Shown piece by piece: positions 16,363 through 24,682 of a stretch of 34,059 nt of DNA (positions are counted from its first letter, which is position 1; each line of letters begins with the position of its first letter). The stretch comes from Holosporaceae bacterium (lineage in GTDB: Bacteria > Pseudomonadota > Alphaproteobacteria > UBA3830). The translations under genes and the position numbers were made by a program. The notes beneath the pieces were generated by a model, which was given only the letters and a program-made list of their open reading frames with translations, was not told where the DNA came from and did not search any database. The stretch spans positions 1 to 34,059 of the forward strand of contig JAITQS010000018.1 of NCBI GenBank assembly GCA_031288795.1. The letters run 5' to 3'.

Positions 16363-17808
16363 ATGGAAGTAAAATATCTCGCGTTGACTGCTTGTTTATG
16401 TTCTGCTATTAATTTTGCCGGTGCCACCGATTTGCAGCTGGAAGATTCTGGAGATACCAAGAATATTCCCATGGTGGAATTGCAAACGAACATACCTTCT
16501 CCATTGACATTACCGATAGCTGACGGGCTACTGTATTCGGACAGCACTGTTATGTCTTTAGACACCGACGAATGCAAATTGGCAAGATTGAGGGAATTAC
16601 TGGAAACCCGCAAAGTTGCTAGAATTGCATCGTTTGACGGAGGAGGCATAAAGGGGGTAATATTGGCAAGTCTTGCGGCGGCATTCGAAGAAAAAGTGGG
16701 GCAGTCGGTGTCCGAAGCGTTTCATATGGAGATAGGCACATCGACGGGGGGGTTAGTGACGGCTCTACTAACATTGCCAAGCGAGACCGATCCCAACGTT
16801 TCCCGCTATACCGCCCGAGACGTGCTTGACATATATATAAATAGAGGCGCAAAAGTATTTCAAAAAATGTCTTTTCTCCAAAGATTGAGCTGTTGTTTTC
16901 GAGATAAATACTCTTCGGGTCCCCTGGATAAAATGGCCCAGGATATTTTTGGCGATGTCATGATGCATCAGCTGGTGGGCGATGTAATTCTTACCTACTA
17001 CAACATGGAAAAGGGATCGCCGGAATTTTTGAAATCTTCGTTTGCGCGAGATTATGAGGAACTGACCAAACGAAATCTCGAGGCATCATTTGCGAACTCA
17101 TCATCGTCTAGTGCATCGATGGATTCTCTGGTCAATGCCATGGCTTCACCTCCGATAAATTCCAATGGTGGCATTTTAAATATCAGCAAGAGAAACAATT
17201 ACTACGTGAAAGATTGCGCTATTTCAACATCTTCTGCTCCGTCTTATTTTGCTCCCTACAAATTGCGCACCCTTAAGCAAATAGCAGAGCCGTCGGCGGG
17301 TTTCGTGACAGCTCTGGACGGAGGTATAGGCGTAAATCATCCGTATTTGTGCGGTATAACAGAGGCCGTGAGTCTTTATCCCAACGCCGACGCCTTCTTC
17401 ATTATGTCATTTGGAACCGGTGAGTGCGAAAGTGTGTCCGTGAAAAAAGCTCCCTCCAGCATTTTTGGCTGGGCAACAGAATTACCCGAGATGTTTATGG
17501 GAAGTGAATCGAAAATGGCCTTCCATATTCTCAAAACACTCGGAGCTCTCTACAACAAAGAAATTTACTTTGCAAGAATCCAAATGAAATTGCCTCCGGA
17601 GCATATGGCAATGGATGATTCATCCGAGTCCAATGTCGAATATTTGAAAAACGCCGCTGCAGCTTTTGCTAACCAAGAAGGATCCGCTATGGATATGATA
17701 TGTTCCATCCTTAGGGGAGTGGAAAAAACTCCACGCCACGAGCTAGCTAAAGTGCTGGAACTTCCTCGTACATCGAATTTTATTCACATAGGAAAAGAAA
17801 AAATCTGA
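16363..17808 (+). CDS. Exported patatin-like phospholipase (second copy)
   Basis: This is a predicted patatin-family acyl hydrolase of 481 residues. The signal peptide spans about 1-21, with cleavage likely after AGA. After a short linker the domain begins with FDGGGIKG (91-98, oxyanion loop). GTSTGG follows at 125-130 with the nucleophile Ser127. DGGIGVNHP at 319-327 supplies the dyad Asp319. A Ser-rich insertion (about 246-262) interrupts the domain. It lacks the long Ser-rich N-terminus of the patatin at 5796-7748, and the two are clearly diverged, so they are not a recent duplication. An AAGGA-type site lies about ten bases before the ATG. It stands alone, with AT-rich sequence before and repeats after. 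Secretion and intact catalysis suggest action on host or vacuolar membranes. Confidence 0.9.
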   Translation: MEVKYLALTACLCSAINFAGATDLQLEDSGDTKNIPMVELQTNIPSPLTLPIADGLLYSDSTVMSLDTDECKLARLRELLETRKVARIASFDGGGIKGVILASLAAAFEEKVGQSVSEAFHMEIGTSTGGLVTALLTLPSETDPNVSRYTARDVLDIYINRGAKVFQKMSFLQRLSCCFRDKYSSGPLDKMAQDIFGDVMMHQLVGDVILTYYNMEKGSPEFLKSSFARDYEELTKRNLEASFANSSSSSASMDSLVNAMASPPINSNGGILNISKRNNYYVKDCAISTSSAPSYFAPYKLRTLKQIAEPSAGFVTALDGGIGVNHPYLCGITEAVSLYPNADAFFIMSFGTGECESVSVKKAPSSIFGWATELPEMFMGSESKMAFHILKTLGALYNKEIYFARIQMKLPPEHMAMDDSSESNVEYLKNAAAAFANQEGSAMDMICSILRGVEKTPRHELAKVLELPRTSNFIHIGKEKI

Positions 17809-17973
17809 GAAAAATTAGACCGAAGATTATGAAAAAAAATTATGCCTAAGCCGGGAATTATTCACAAACTGCTTCTTCGAGACCGTGGGAATTTTTCTGA
17901 AACCCAGTATTGGCGGGAATCCAGTCTCTCCGCCTTGAAGCAGCGCAATTTCAGCGAATTCTCGGCTTTACTG

Positions 17974-18004
17974 CGGCTGGATTCTCGGCTTCGCCAAGAA
18001 TGAC
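17974..18004. repeat. Short palindromic intergenic repeat
   Basis: GGATTCTCGGCTTCGCCAAG and the following AATGAC form a hairpin (ATTCTcGGC / GCCaAGAAT, one C-A mismatch). It has the same layout as the common GGATTCC-type palindromes between bacterial genes. Related half-sites (GGGAATCCAG, GGAATCCAGG) flank it at 17910-17940 and 18150-18165. The gap 17809-18199 appears to be built entirely of repeats. Confidence 0.5.
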
Positions 18005-18026
18005 GACCGCACGTTCCTGGTCATGT

Positions 18027-18121
18027 TTGGGAACGTAGCGCAAGACCGCAGTGTACAGCCTGTGCATGAGGATCTGGGCAACTTGACGAAGTCGATGGCG
18101 AGAAAAAGCCAATAGGCAATG
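18027..18121 (-). repeat. Interspersed palindromic repeat, copy C (truncated, inverted)
   Basis: Read on the minus strand it runs from ATTGCCTATTGGC through the CATCGACTTCGTCAA core to CTTGCGCTACGTTC and then stops. The far third and its terminus are replaced by other sequence. A 4-bp deletion in the core (AACTTGACG instead of AACGGATTTGACG) breaks the frame that is open in copies A, B and D. Confidence 0.8.
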
Positions 18122-18199
18122 GTTTCTTTAAACCGTAGGGTGATAAGGCGGAATCCAGGACCCCAGTATGAAAAAGACATCTGACCAAAATGAGATATA

Positions 18200-19585
18200 T
18201 TAGCTGGTCGCAGGTTTCCTTTTCCTGTGCTCATATCTGTGCAGTAGGTACATTATGGAGGCGTTGAGAACAACTATCATAAAAATACAAAAAAGCAATA
18301 GACCATCGTCGCTAAAGGACGAAAGTATGATAAGTATCAAAAATGTACAAGAAGAAAAACTAACTCCTATCAAAAATACTTTTTTGGAAAATAAAAATCC
18401 CACCAGTCCGAGAAATAATGACGGAAAAACAATAATCGGAAATGCATTGTCAAAAAATTCCGAATAATCCGCAATATTGCCAAAAGCAAGCGAAAACAAA
18501 CTGGCCACAATGCCGAATATTACTGTAACAATCTTCATGATTAGTAATTCCATTTTATCTTGCAGTGAGGAGAGTCTGAGGAATGGTTTTATTACGTCTC
18601 GCGTAAACGAAATGGCAAAAACATTAAGATGCGTACCCGCCGCCGACATCGAAACGGCAATCATTCCGGCCGCTGCTATTCCCCTAAAACCAAAAGGCGA
18701 AGTAACGTTCAGTAATTGAGAAAATACTCCACGCTGTGGCATATTTTCTAATACCGTCAGCGAACAAGATCCCAGTAGAGCCAGAAAAACCACCAGCGGA
18801 ATGTACAGTAACGCTGATATCTTAAGCACAGTATTCGCTTGTTTGATATTTTTTGCCACTATAATGCGATGCATAACTCCAACGTCCGTAGGGAGGGCAT
18901 TGCCCAAAAATATTAAAATATATTTCATGAAATCCGGATGATCTAAAATGCGCAAATGCTCCGGAGAAATGTGATTTATAATATTCTTCAGACCTCCGGA
19001 CTTGTGTGACACAATGCTGGAAACAATTGGAAATGCAATAACAAAAATCAAAAGCTGAAATATATTCGTCGCCGCCAGCGCCTTGATACCGCCACAGGTG
19101 CAGTAGAACGTCACCACAAAGCATATCACTAATATATATGCAGAATCTATGCCAAATAAAATATTGCAAATGTATCCTATGGCAGCAAATTGTACCATTG
19201 TATCTCCAAACGACCTTACGCAGGTACATATGCCGAATATCTTTTGTCCATTCTCGCCGTACATCGTTTTCATGATGTCGCCGGGGAATGAAGCCTGCTT
19301 GAAATTTTTGAGGGCTTTGGTTATAAAAGTAAAACAAAGTGCCTGTATGGACAACCCTAAATTGGATATCAAAAAAATAATCCCCACCTTATGAATTCTG
19401 TCTGTTCCACCAAACAAATCTCCACAACCTATCATCATGGGAAACATGAGGGCAACCATCGTAAAAGTTGTAAAGTTCCCTCCCGTAAGAACAAAATCTT
19501 TGGAAGTTCTAACGTTTTTTCCGGCAAAATACCCCACTATAACGGAGGTAATAAGGTAAAGCGTAATTACAACACGATCAGACAT
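18200..19585 (-). CDS. Sodium:solute symporter family protein
   Basis: This is an inner-membrane secondary transporter of the SSS family (proline, pantothenate and sugar symporters), using a sodium gradient. Its 461 residues contain about twelve or thirteen hydrophobic segments. The N-terminal layout is typical: a first helix, then the loop GKNVRTSKDFVLTGGNF. GGIKALAATN lies in the expected mid-protein position, and a charged tail ends the protein. The substrate cannot be told from sequence, but a nutrient importer fits a host-dependent cell. The start has AGAAGG six bases upstream. The gene is flanked on both sides by interspersed repeats (copies C and D), so it may be a repeat-bounded accessory module. 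Confidence 0.85.
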   Translation of the reverse strand: MSDRVVITLYLITSVIVGYFAGKNVRTSKDFVLTGGNFTTFTMVALMFPMMIGCGDLFGGTDRIHKVGIIFLISNLGLSIQALCFTFITKALKNFKQASFPGDIMKTMYGENGQKIFGICTCVRSFGDTMVQFAAIGYICNILFGIDSAYILVICFVVTFYCTCGGIKALAATNIFQLLIFVIAFPIVSSIVSHKSGGLKNIINHISPEHLRILDHPDFMKYILIFLGNALPTDVGVMHRIIVAKNIKQANTVLKISALLYIPLVVFLALLGSCSLTVLENMPQRGVFSQLLNVTSPFGFRGIAAAGMIAVSMSAAGTHLNVFAISFTRDVIKPFLRLSSLQDKMELLIMKIVTVIFGIVASLFSLAFGNIADYSEFFDNAFPIIVFPSLFLGLVGFLFSKKVFLIGVSFSSCTFLILIILSSFSDDGLLLFCIFMIVVLNASIMYLLHRYEHRKRKPATS

Positions 19586-20182
19586 TCAACCCTTCTATTG
19601 TACGCCAATAAATTTACAACTCTAAGGATATAACAAATGTTAATGGCATAACAATATTAAAGGGGTCATCATGTATTAAAAGGCATAGTCGCCTACAACC
19701 CTAAGGGAGACTGTTGCCTAATGGCTTTTTCTTGCAATCGACTTGGTCAAATTCGTTGCTCAGATCCTCATGTACAGGCAGTACACTGTGGTCTTGCGCT
19801 ATATTTTTCCTCGTTCTTGCAAGAAAAATCTCATTTGGCAGTCTCTTAAATAATGAAAATTAGGTTCGGTGTCGTGTGGGACAAAGCGTCAAAAAAGCGT
19901 TAACGAGCACAAAATTAACGGAAATTTTACAAATTTCTGTCAGTATGGTGATTGGTGGAGGGTGTGTTTCGCGCCGGCGGGAATGAGAAGACTTGAAAGA
20001 CGACGGGGGTAAGGTGAAAAATATCTCTCGTGGGAGTTAATAAAAAATAAATCCTTTTGTTGTTTAATTATTACTACAGAGACATTGAGATCCGAGGAAT
20101 TTTTTCAAAAATACTCGAATCAAGATGCTTATGGCGAAATGAATTTGCGGACGTCGGCGGTTCCACCACCAGGATTAGATAT
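19586..20182. other. Intergenic region with repeat copy D
   Basis: This 597-bp stretch separates the divergent symporter and the E2-like gene. It holds the interspersed repeat (19707-19845) and about 40 bp after it (to about 19890) that also follow copy E. The remainder to 20182 has no open gene I can support. An in-frame upstream extension of the E2-like ORF (20057-20182) has no homology to lipoyl domains and no better start. Confidence 0.5.
19707..19845 (+). repeat. Interspersed palindromic repeat, copy D
   Basis: This 139-bp copy begins GAGACTGTTGCCTAATGGC and ends TTTGGCAGTCTC. Its core is nearly identical to copy B, and the opposite-strand frame is fully open. It is followed by TTAAATAATGAAAATTAGG and CGGTGTCGTG. 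Closely related sequence follows copy E, so the repeat unit may extend beyond the terminal inverted repeat. Confidence 0.9.
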
Positions 20183-22756
20183 ATGCGTATAGATATAATT
20201 GTACCAACTTTTGATGCCGCATCCTATGAGGTCACACTAACAATTTGGTACAAAAAAGTCGGAGATAGAATCGCAAAAAATGAAGTCATCGCCGACGCCG
20301 AAACCGCAACCATCGCCTGCGGCATCACCTCCAGCTACGATTGTATATTGGCCAAAATCATTGCGCCGGAAGGCTCGATTGTGACTCAGGGATCCCGGAT
20401 TGCCATAATAGAAACTAATGTGAATGCCGATATCAGCGATATCATCAAAACAACAGAACTCGAAGAAATGCGCAAAACGTCTCTAGAACTCGCCCAAAAT
20501 ATACAACAGGACATAGCACAGCAAAATATGGCCAATACCGAAGCCGCCTTCAAATACGAACGCGAAATGGAGCGCAAGCGTCAGGACGAATACGAAAACA
20601 CACGCAAAACCAGGGCAATCCGTAATTCGCGTAACTTTAATGAAGAGATGGAAAAAAATAACCAAAAGACCTCTATTCCTACGGAATACTTGCTTTCCGT
20701 AAGCGATGGGAGTCGGGCGGACCAGCAGGTAAAAATGTCGTCCTTCAGCTCCATCGCAGATAGCCTCACCGAAGAAATAATGGAAATCGCAGAAACTGAA
20801 GAAAACGTGCTGGAAGAATTGTCCGAAGAAACCGCAGAAAAATTTAAGCATATCCTGAAAACTACCGAACATCAGGCAAAGGAAGAAGCTAAAAAACTAA
20901 AAGAAAAAATCCTAGAAGAAGCCAAAAAAGTCGCCATAGCACAGGCGGAAGATCTAAAAGCTAAAATCCTCGAAGAATGCGAAGAAAAAGCTTCCAAAGA
21001 TGCCGCCGAAATGCACGATAAAATTATTCGCGGATCAATCAGCGAAGCGGAAAAAACAAAAGCAGAATTAATCAATGAAGCCGTGAAAAATGCTAAACAG
21101 GAAGCCGAAATTATCCAAAAAGAAATCATTCAAAATGCTCAGAAAGACGCCGCCGCCAAAGCCGAAAAAAATATTCAAGAAATAATCGCCAAAGCCAAAA
21201 ATGATGCAAAAATTGAAGCAGAACAGCTGTCAAAAAAAATTGTCGAAGACGCCATTCGGGATTCAAAAAATGAAGCGAAAATCATAAAAAAGGAAATACT
21301 TCACTCCGCTCAAAAATTTGCCGCCAAAGAGACGGGAAATATCCTGAAAGAATCTCTAAGAGATGCCAAGAAAAAATCCAATATCCAGGCGAAAGAAATA
21401 ATAGAGTTGACCATGGAGGAAACCCTTCTGGAAACCCAATCTTTGCGAAAAAATGCCCTAAAAGCCGCCTATGAGGAAGCGGAACGCCTGAAGTTGCAGG
21501 CACTAGAGTCTGCCAAAAATGAAGTAGAAGTCCTGAAGAGCGATATCCTTCGAGCGACGCTCAACGGCGCCGAAACCCTAAAGCAGGAAACATTGCAATC
21601 TGCGGCGCAGGAGGTGGAAGCCCTAAAACGGGAAACACTGCTGTCAACGGCCCAGGAAACGGAGCGGCTGAAAAGCGGAATTTTGCAATCTGTGATTAGC
21701 GAATCTAGTAATTTAAAAGAGGAGGTTTTATCCTCCGCCAGAAGCGAAATAAGTGCCCTGCTGGACGACATCAGAAATCAGACCAATTTTGAAGTCCAAA
21801 ACGCCATTTCCCAGATAGTCGAAAGTCTAAAAATTGAAGTGGATAAAAAATTAAAAAATACTTGTGAGACAGCCATACACAAAATAAATAAAAAAGTAAT
21901 GCCCCATTTCGCTGCAAAAAATATCGACCAGGAGGAGGGGAGGAGTGGCCAAAATGACGTGGTGAATCAATTGCTACATGCGTCATTTGATAATCCTTCT
22001 CCCGAAATGTTTGCCGATAGCTGGAGAAAACCGACGTTTTTTCCCACACCGGGCGATAAAATGGAGCCCATCGATCCTCTGCGGCAGCGCATAAGCGAAA
22101 AAATGCGTTCGTCCATTGATTCTTCGGTAACCTCCACCGTATCAAACGAAGCCGACATGAGTGCGATTTTAGCCATGGAAAAGACCTTCGGAGAGGAATT
22201 TGCCAAAAAATACAATACTCGTCTTGGATTTACGCCATTTTTCATATTGGCCAGTATTTCTGCGCTAAAGCAGTATAGGATGTTTAACGCGCACATCATT
22301 AACGGCAATTTGATATATAAGAATCAGTTTGACATATCCATCATAACCAGCGGAAATGACGGTGTATCAGCTCCGGTGATCAGAAATGCCGACATACTCT
22401 CGGTAGCAGAAATAGAAAGAGCCATGATTACGCTGTCCAAACGTGCCATTGAGGGTACGTTATCCATTGAGGAGGTATCCGGCGGAACATTTACCGTGAT
22501 AAATGCCGGAATATATGGTTCTTTGGTGGGAGGAATGGACCTGCTAACGTCTCCGCAGGTAGCGACGCTCAGCGTGCATCGCATGCACAATCGACCGGTA
22601 GCGATGGAAGATGGCGTCGAAGTTAGACCCATGCTCTATATTTCGTTATCCTACGATCACCGGGTAGCCGATACCAAAACGGCATCTGAATTTCTCTCCT
22701 GTGTGAAGGACTTTATTGAAAATCCAGGTTGGACGCTATTGGGACTACACAACTAA
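20183..22756 (+). CDS. SucB-like E2 acyltransferase with non-lipoylatable lipoyl domain and long repeat rod
   Basis: The start chosen is the ATG at 20183 (AGGA eight bases upstream), because the lipoyl-domain fold begins there; this gives 857 residues. Residues 1-77 align without gaps to E2 lipoyl domains (KKVGD...EVIADAET), but where E2 proteins carry DK the sequence has Ala-Thr. Thr43 replaces the lipoylated Lys. Residues about 80-590 are a charged Ala/Glu/Lys-rich helical rod built of 19-residue and then 15-residue repeats. No peripheral-subunit-binding domain is recognisable. Residues about 630-857 form the catalytic domain, closest to 2-oxoglutarate dehydrogenase E2: TPFFILASISALKQ, IYKNQFDIS, and SYDHRVADT with catalytic His826 and Asp830 kept but the usual following Gly replaced by Thr. 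No E1, E3 or second E2 gene is nearby. It may be structural or regulatory rather than a standard complex core. Confidence 0.85.
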   Translation: MRIDIIVPTFDAASYEVTLTIWYKKVGDRIAKNEVIADAETATIACGITSSYDCILAKIIAPEGSIVTQGSRIAIIETNVNADISDIIKTTELEEMRKTSLELAQNIQQDIAQQNMANTEAAFKYEREMERKRQDEYENTRKTRAIRNSRNFNEEMEKNNQKTSIPTEYLLSVSDGSRADQQVKMSSFSSIADSLTEEIMEIAETEENVLEELSEETAEKFKHILKTTEHQAKEEAKKLKEKILEEAKKVAIAQAEDLKAKILEECEEKASKDAAEMHDKIIRGSISEAEKTKAELINEAVKNAKQEAEIIQKEIIQNAQKDAAAKAEKNIQEIIAKAKNDAKIEAEQLSKKIVEDAIRDSKNEAKIIKKEILHSAQKFAAKETGNILKESLRDAKKKSNIQAKEIIELTMEETLLETQSLRKNALKAAYEEAERLKLQALESAKNEVEVLKSDILRATLNGAETLKQETLQSAAQEVEALKRETLLSTAQETERLKSGILQSVISESSNLKEEVLSSARSEISALLDDIRNQTNFEVQNAISQIVESLKIEVDKKLKNTCETAIHKINKKVMPHFAAKNIDQEEGRSGQNDVVNQLLHASFDNPSPEMFADSWRKPTFFPTPGDKMEPIDPLRQRISEKMRSSIDSSVTSTVSNEADMSAILAMEKTFGEEFAKKYNTRLGFTPFFILASISALKQYRMFNAHIINGNLIYKNQFDISIITSGNDGVSAPVIRNADILSVAEIERAMITLSKRAIEGTLSIEEVSGGTFTVINAGIYGSLVGGMDLLTSPQVATLSVHRMHNRPVAMEDGVEVRPMLYISLSYDHRVADTKTASEFLSCVKDFIENPGWTLLGLHN
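20885..21745 (+). repeat. Coding repeats: 57-bp units followed by eight 45-bp units
   Basis: Within the E2-like gene, protein repeats of 19 residues occupy 20885-21385 (for example EAEQLSKKIVEDAIRDSKN, EAKIIKKEILHSAQKFAAK), with one 15-residue unit among them. Eight consecutive 15-residue units occupy 21386-21745 (for example EVEALKRETLLSTAQ, ETERLKSGILQSVIS). Units begin with an E/Q-A/V/T-E type triplet, and a Leu/Ile pair recurs at fixed spacing. DNA identity is low, so the repeats are old and kept at protein level. Confidence 0.8.
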
Positions 22757-22902
22757 AATATGGTCTTGAAATCTTGGATTGTTTGCTGATTTTCCAACAA
22801 AAACAATGAATTTACGCGACGTGCAAGATCCCAAAAAGCTCAGCTGCAGATGGTCATATGGGAAATATAATTAGCAATTCCGGCCAGTGTTTTTTTGCCT
22901 AG

Positions 22903-22926
22903 GCTCCTTAACCGTTGGTTAAGCCG
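22903..22926. promoter_or_regulatory. Hairpin upstream of acpP
   Basis: CTTAACC (22907-22913) and GGTTAAG (22917-22923) form a stem around GTT. It can extend to GGC/GCC with a 3-nt bulge. It sits a few bases before a candidate -35 box, so it could be an operator. It could also be the 3' end of the upstream E2-like transcript, but no T-run follows. Confidence 0.4.
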
Positions 22927-22927
22927 A

Positions 22928-22957
22928 TTGACACAAAACCAAATGATCTGCCACAAT
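22928..22957 (+). promoter_or_regulatory. Candidate acpP promoter
   Basis: TTGACA (22928-22933) is a perfect -35 hexamer. CACAAT (22952-22957), 18 bp later, matches four of six -10 bases. The transcript would have a leader of about 170 nt before acpP. The gap 22757-23135 otherwise shows only a weak 7-bp inverted repeat near 22782-22808 and no gene. Confidence 0.3.
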
Positions 22958-23135
22958 GAAGGCCGACTCCAGAGGAGATATGGTCTTCATAATTGCCGAA
23001 ATCGCTGAGGTTTGAGAGATTTTTCTGAAATATTGGGGCGGAATAGTAGAGTTATTGAAGTTTTAGCTGCTTTATCTTTTATTGGGGTATATTTTATGTT
23101 AATTTCCTGGTTGTGTTTATTTTAAAGGGAACAAT

Positions 23136-23378
23136 ATGAGTAATAATATAGCAGATAAGGTGAAGGAAGTTATCTCTGAAAAGCTTGGTATTCGCATTGA
23201 AAAAGTAACGGATGATGCCAGATTTGTAGATGACTTTGGAACAGATAGCCTTGACAACGTTGACCTTGTTATGGCATTGGAAGATGAGTTCGACGTCGAG
23301 ATATCTAACAAAGAGGGGCAGGAAATTCGATCGGTAAAGGATGCCATAGCATTTATCGAGGATAGAATTAACAAATAG
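23136..23378 (+). CDS. acpP: Acyl carrier protein
   Basis: This is the small acidic carrier of fatty acyl intermediates. It is activated by attachment of 4'-phosphopantetheine to Ser38 in FGTDSLD (the usual form is GADSLD). The 80-residue length and four-helix layout are standard, with the conserved VMALEDEFDVEI helix after the Ser. AAAGGG lies a few bases before the ATG. fabF follows after 9 bp and mltG after that, the common alphaproteobacterial order. fabG and fabD, often upstream, are not here. Confidence 0.98.
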   Translation: MSNNIADKVKEVISEKLGIRIEKVTDDARFVDDFGTDSLDNVDLVMALEDEFDVEISNKEGQEIRSVKDAIAFIEDRINK

Positions 23379-23387
23379 GATTTTCCC

Positions 23388-24650
23388 ATGAAACGAGTTG
23401 TCGTAACTGGACTTGGTATGGTATGTCCACTCGCCACAAATGTCGAGGAGTCGTGGTCTCGCCTGCTTAAAGGTGAGTCTGGCATAAAGAGGATAAAGTC
23501 GTTTTGCGTTGATGATTTGGCCTGCAAAATAGCCGGACAAGTCCCATCAGAGGCTGTTGAGCAAAGGTCTGACACTCTTTTTGATCCACTAAACTACGCC
23601 ACGGTGAGGGATCTCAATCGCATGGACATGTTTATAGTATATGCATTGGCAGCGGCTACGGAAGCCATAAAAGATTCCGGTATCGATACATTATCCACCG
23701 AGGAAAAAGAAAGAATCGGCGTTATAATAGGTTCTGGAATAGGTGGACTACCGGCCATATATGAGACGTCGGTTAATCTTCGTGAAAACGGACCTCGAAA
23801 AGTGTCTCCGTTTTTCATTCCTTCATCATTGATTAATCTTGCGTCTGGACATGTTTCCATGACATTTGGCCTGAAAGGCCCCAATCATTCGGTGGTAACA
23901 GCCTGCGCCACTGGTACCCACGCCATAGGAGACGCCGCCCGTATTATTCAGGTGGGATCCGCCGACGTAATGGTGGCGGGCGGTACCGAAGCAGCCATAT
24001 GCAGAATCGGCATTGCGGGATTTTCCGCCGCCAGAGCTCTGTCCACCGGTAAAAATGACACTCCGGAAGAAGCTTCCAGACCCTGGGATAAGTCCCGGGA
24101 CGGCTTCGTCATGGCGGAAGGCTCCGGCATTCTCGTGCTGGAAGATCTGGAACACGCCAACAAAAGAGGAGCAAAAATTTATGGAGAGGTCGTCGGCTAC
24201 GGAATGTCCAGCGATGCCTATCACGTTACCGCCCCACTGCCGGACGGAGACGGCGCCTACAGATCCATGCGGGAAGCTCTCCGATCTGCCTCCATCTCCG
24301 CCGACCAAATCGACTATATCAATGCCCACGGTACATCCACAGTTCCAGGTGATATCGGCGAACTTAGAGCGGTCGAACGCGTTTTGGGAGAAGGATCTAA
24401 AGCATCCATGTCGTCCACTAAATCGGCCATAGGACATCTGCTGGGAGCTGCCGGCGCCGTCGAAGCAATATTCGTGCTCCTGGCCATAAGGGATCAAATG
24501 GTGCCGCCAACACTAAATCTGCACGATCCGGAAGAAACATCCTTGGATCTGGTACCCCTCAAAGCCAAAAAAAGAAAAGTAAAATACGCACTCTCCAATT
24601 CATTTGGATTCGGCGGAACAAATGCTACTATTTTATTCCGAAAACTTTAA
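23388..24650 (+). CDS. fabF: Beta-ketoacyl-ACP synthase II
   Basis: This is a condensing enzyme that elongates acyl-ACP with malonyl-ACP in type II fatty acid synthesis. The 420-residue protein has the thiolase-fold catalytic triad: Cys173 in VVTACATGTHA, His314 in NAHGTST and His350 in KSAIGHLLGAAGAVEA, with Lys345 also kept. The C-terminal SFGFGGTN motif is present. Length and motifs match FabF rather than FabB or FabH. It lies directly after acpP with AGGA before the ATG, and it uses the product of that gene as carrier. Confidence 0.98.
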   Translation: MKRVVVTGLGMVCPLATNVEESWSRLLKGESGIKRIKSFCVDDLACKIAGQVPSEAVEQRSDTLFDPLNYATVRDLNRMDMFIVYALAAATEAIKDSGIDTLSTEEKERIGVIIGSGIGGLPAIYETSVNLRENGPRKVSPFFIPSSLINLASGHVSMTFGLKGPNHSVVTACATGTHAIGDAARIIQVGSADVMVAGGTEAAICRIGIAGFSAARALSTGKNDTPEEASRPWDKSRDGFVMAEGSGILVLEDLEHANKRGAKIYGEVVGYGMSSDAYHVTAPLPDGDGAYRSMREALRSASISADQIDYINAHGTSTVPGDIGELRAVERVLGEGSKASMSSTKSAIGHLLGAAGAVEAIFVLLAIRDQMVPPTLNLHDPEETSLDLVPLKAKKRKVKYALSNSFGFGGTNATILFRKL

Positions 24651-24682
24651 CGGAATTTTGGAATTTTTTGGAAGATTTTAGC

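Noticed and set aside
17968-18234. 88-codon minus-strand open frame
   Set aside because: It runs through the end of the symporter gene, repeat copy C and a palindromic repeat, with no domain. It is open by chance.
20057-20182. Upstream extension of the E2-like protein
   Set aside because: The 42 extra residues do not resemble a lipoyl domain. The internal ATG at 20183 has AGGA at good spacing and begins exactly at the domain edge.
23826-24497. 223-codon minus-strand open frame
   Set aside because: It is antisense to fabF, Gly/Ser/His-rich and without any recognisable domain.
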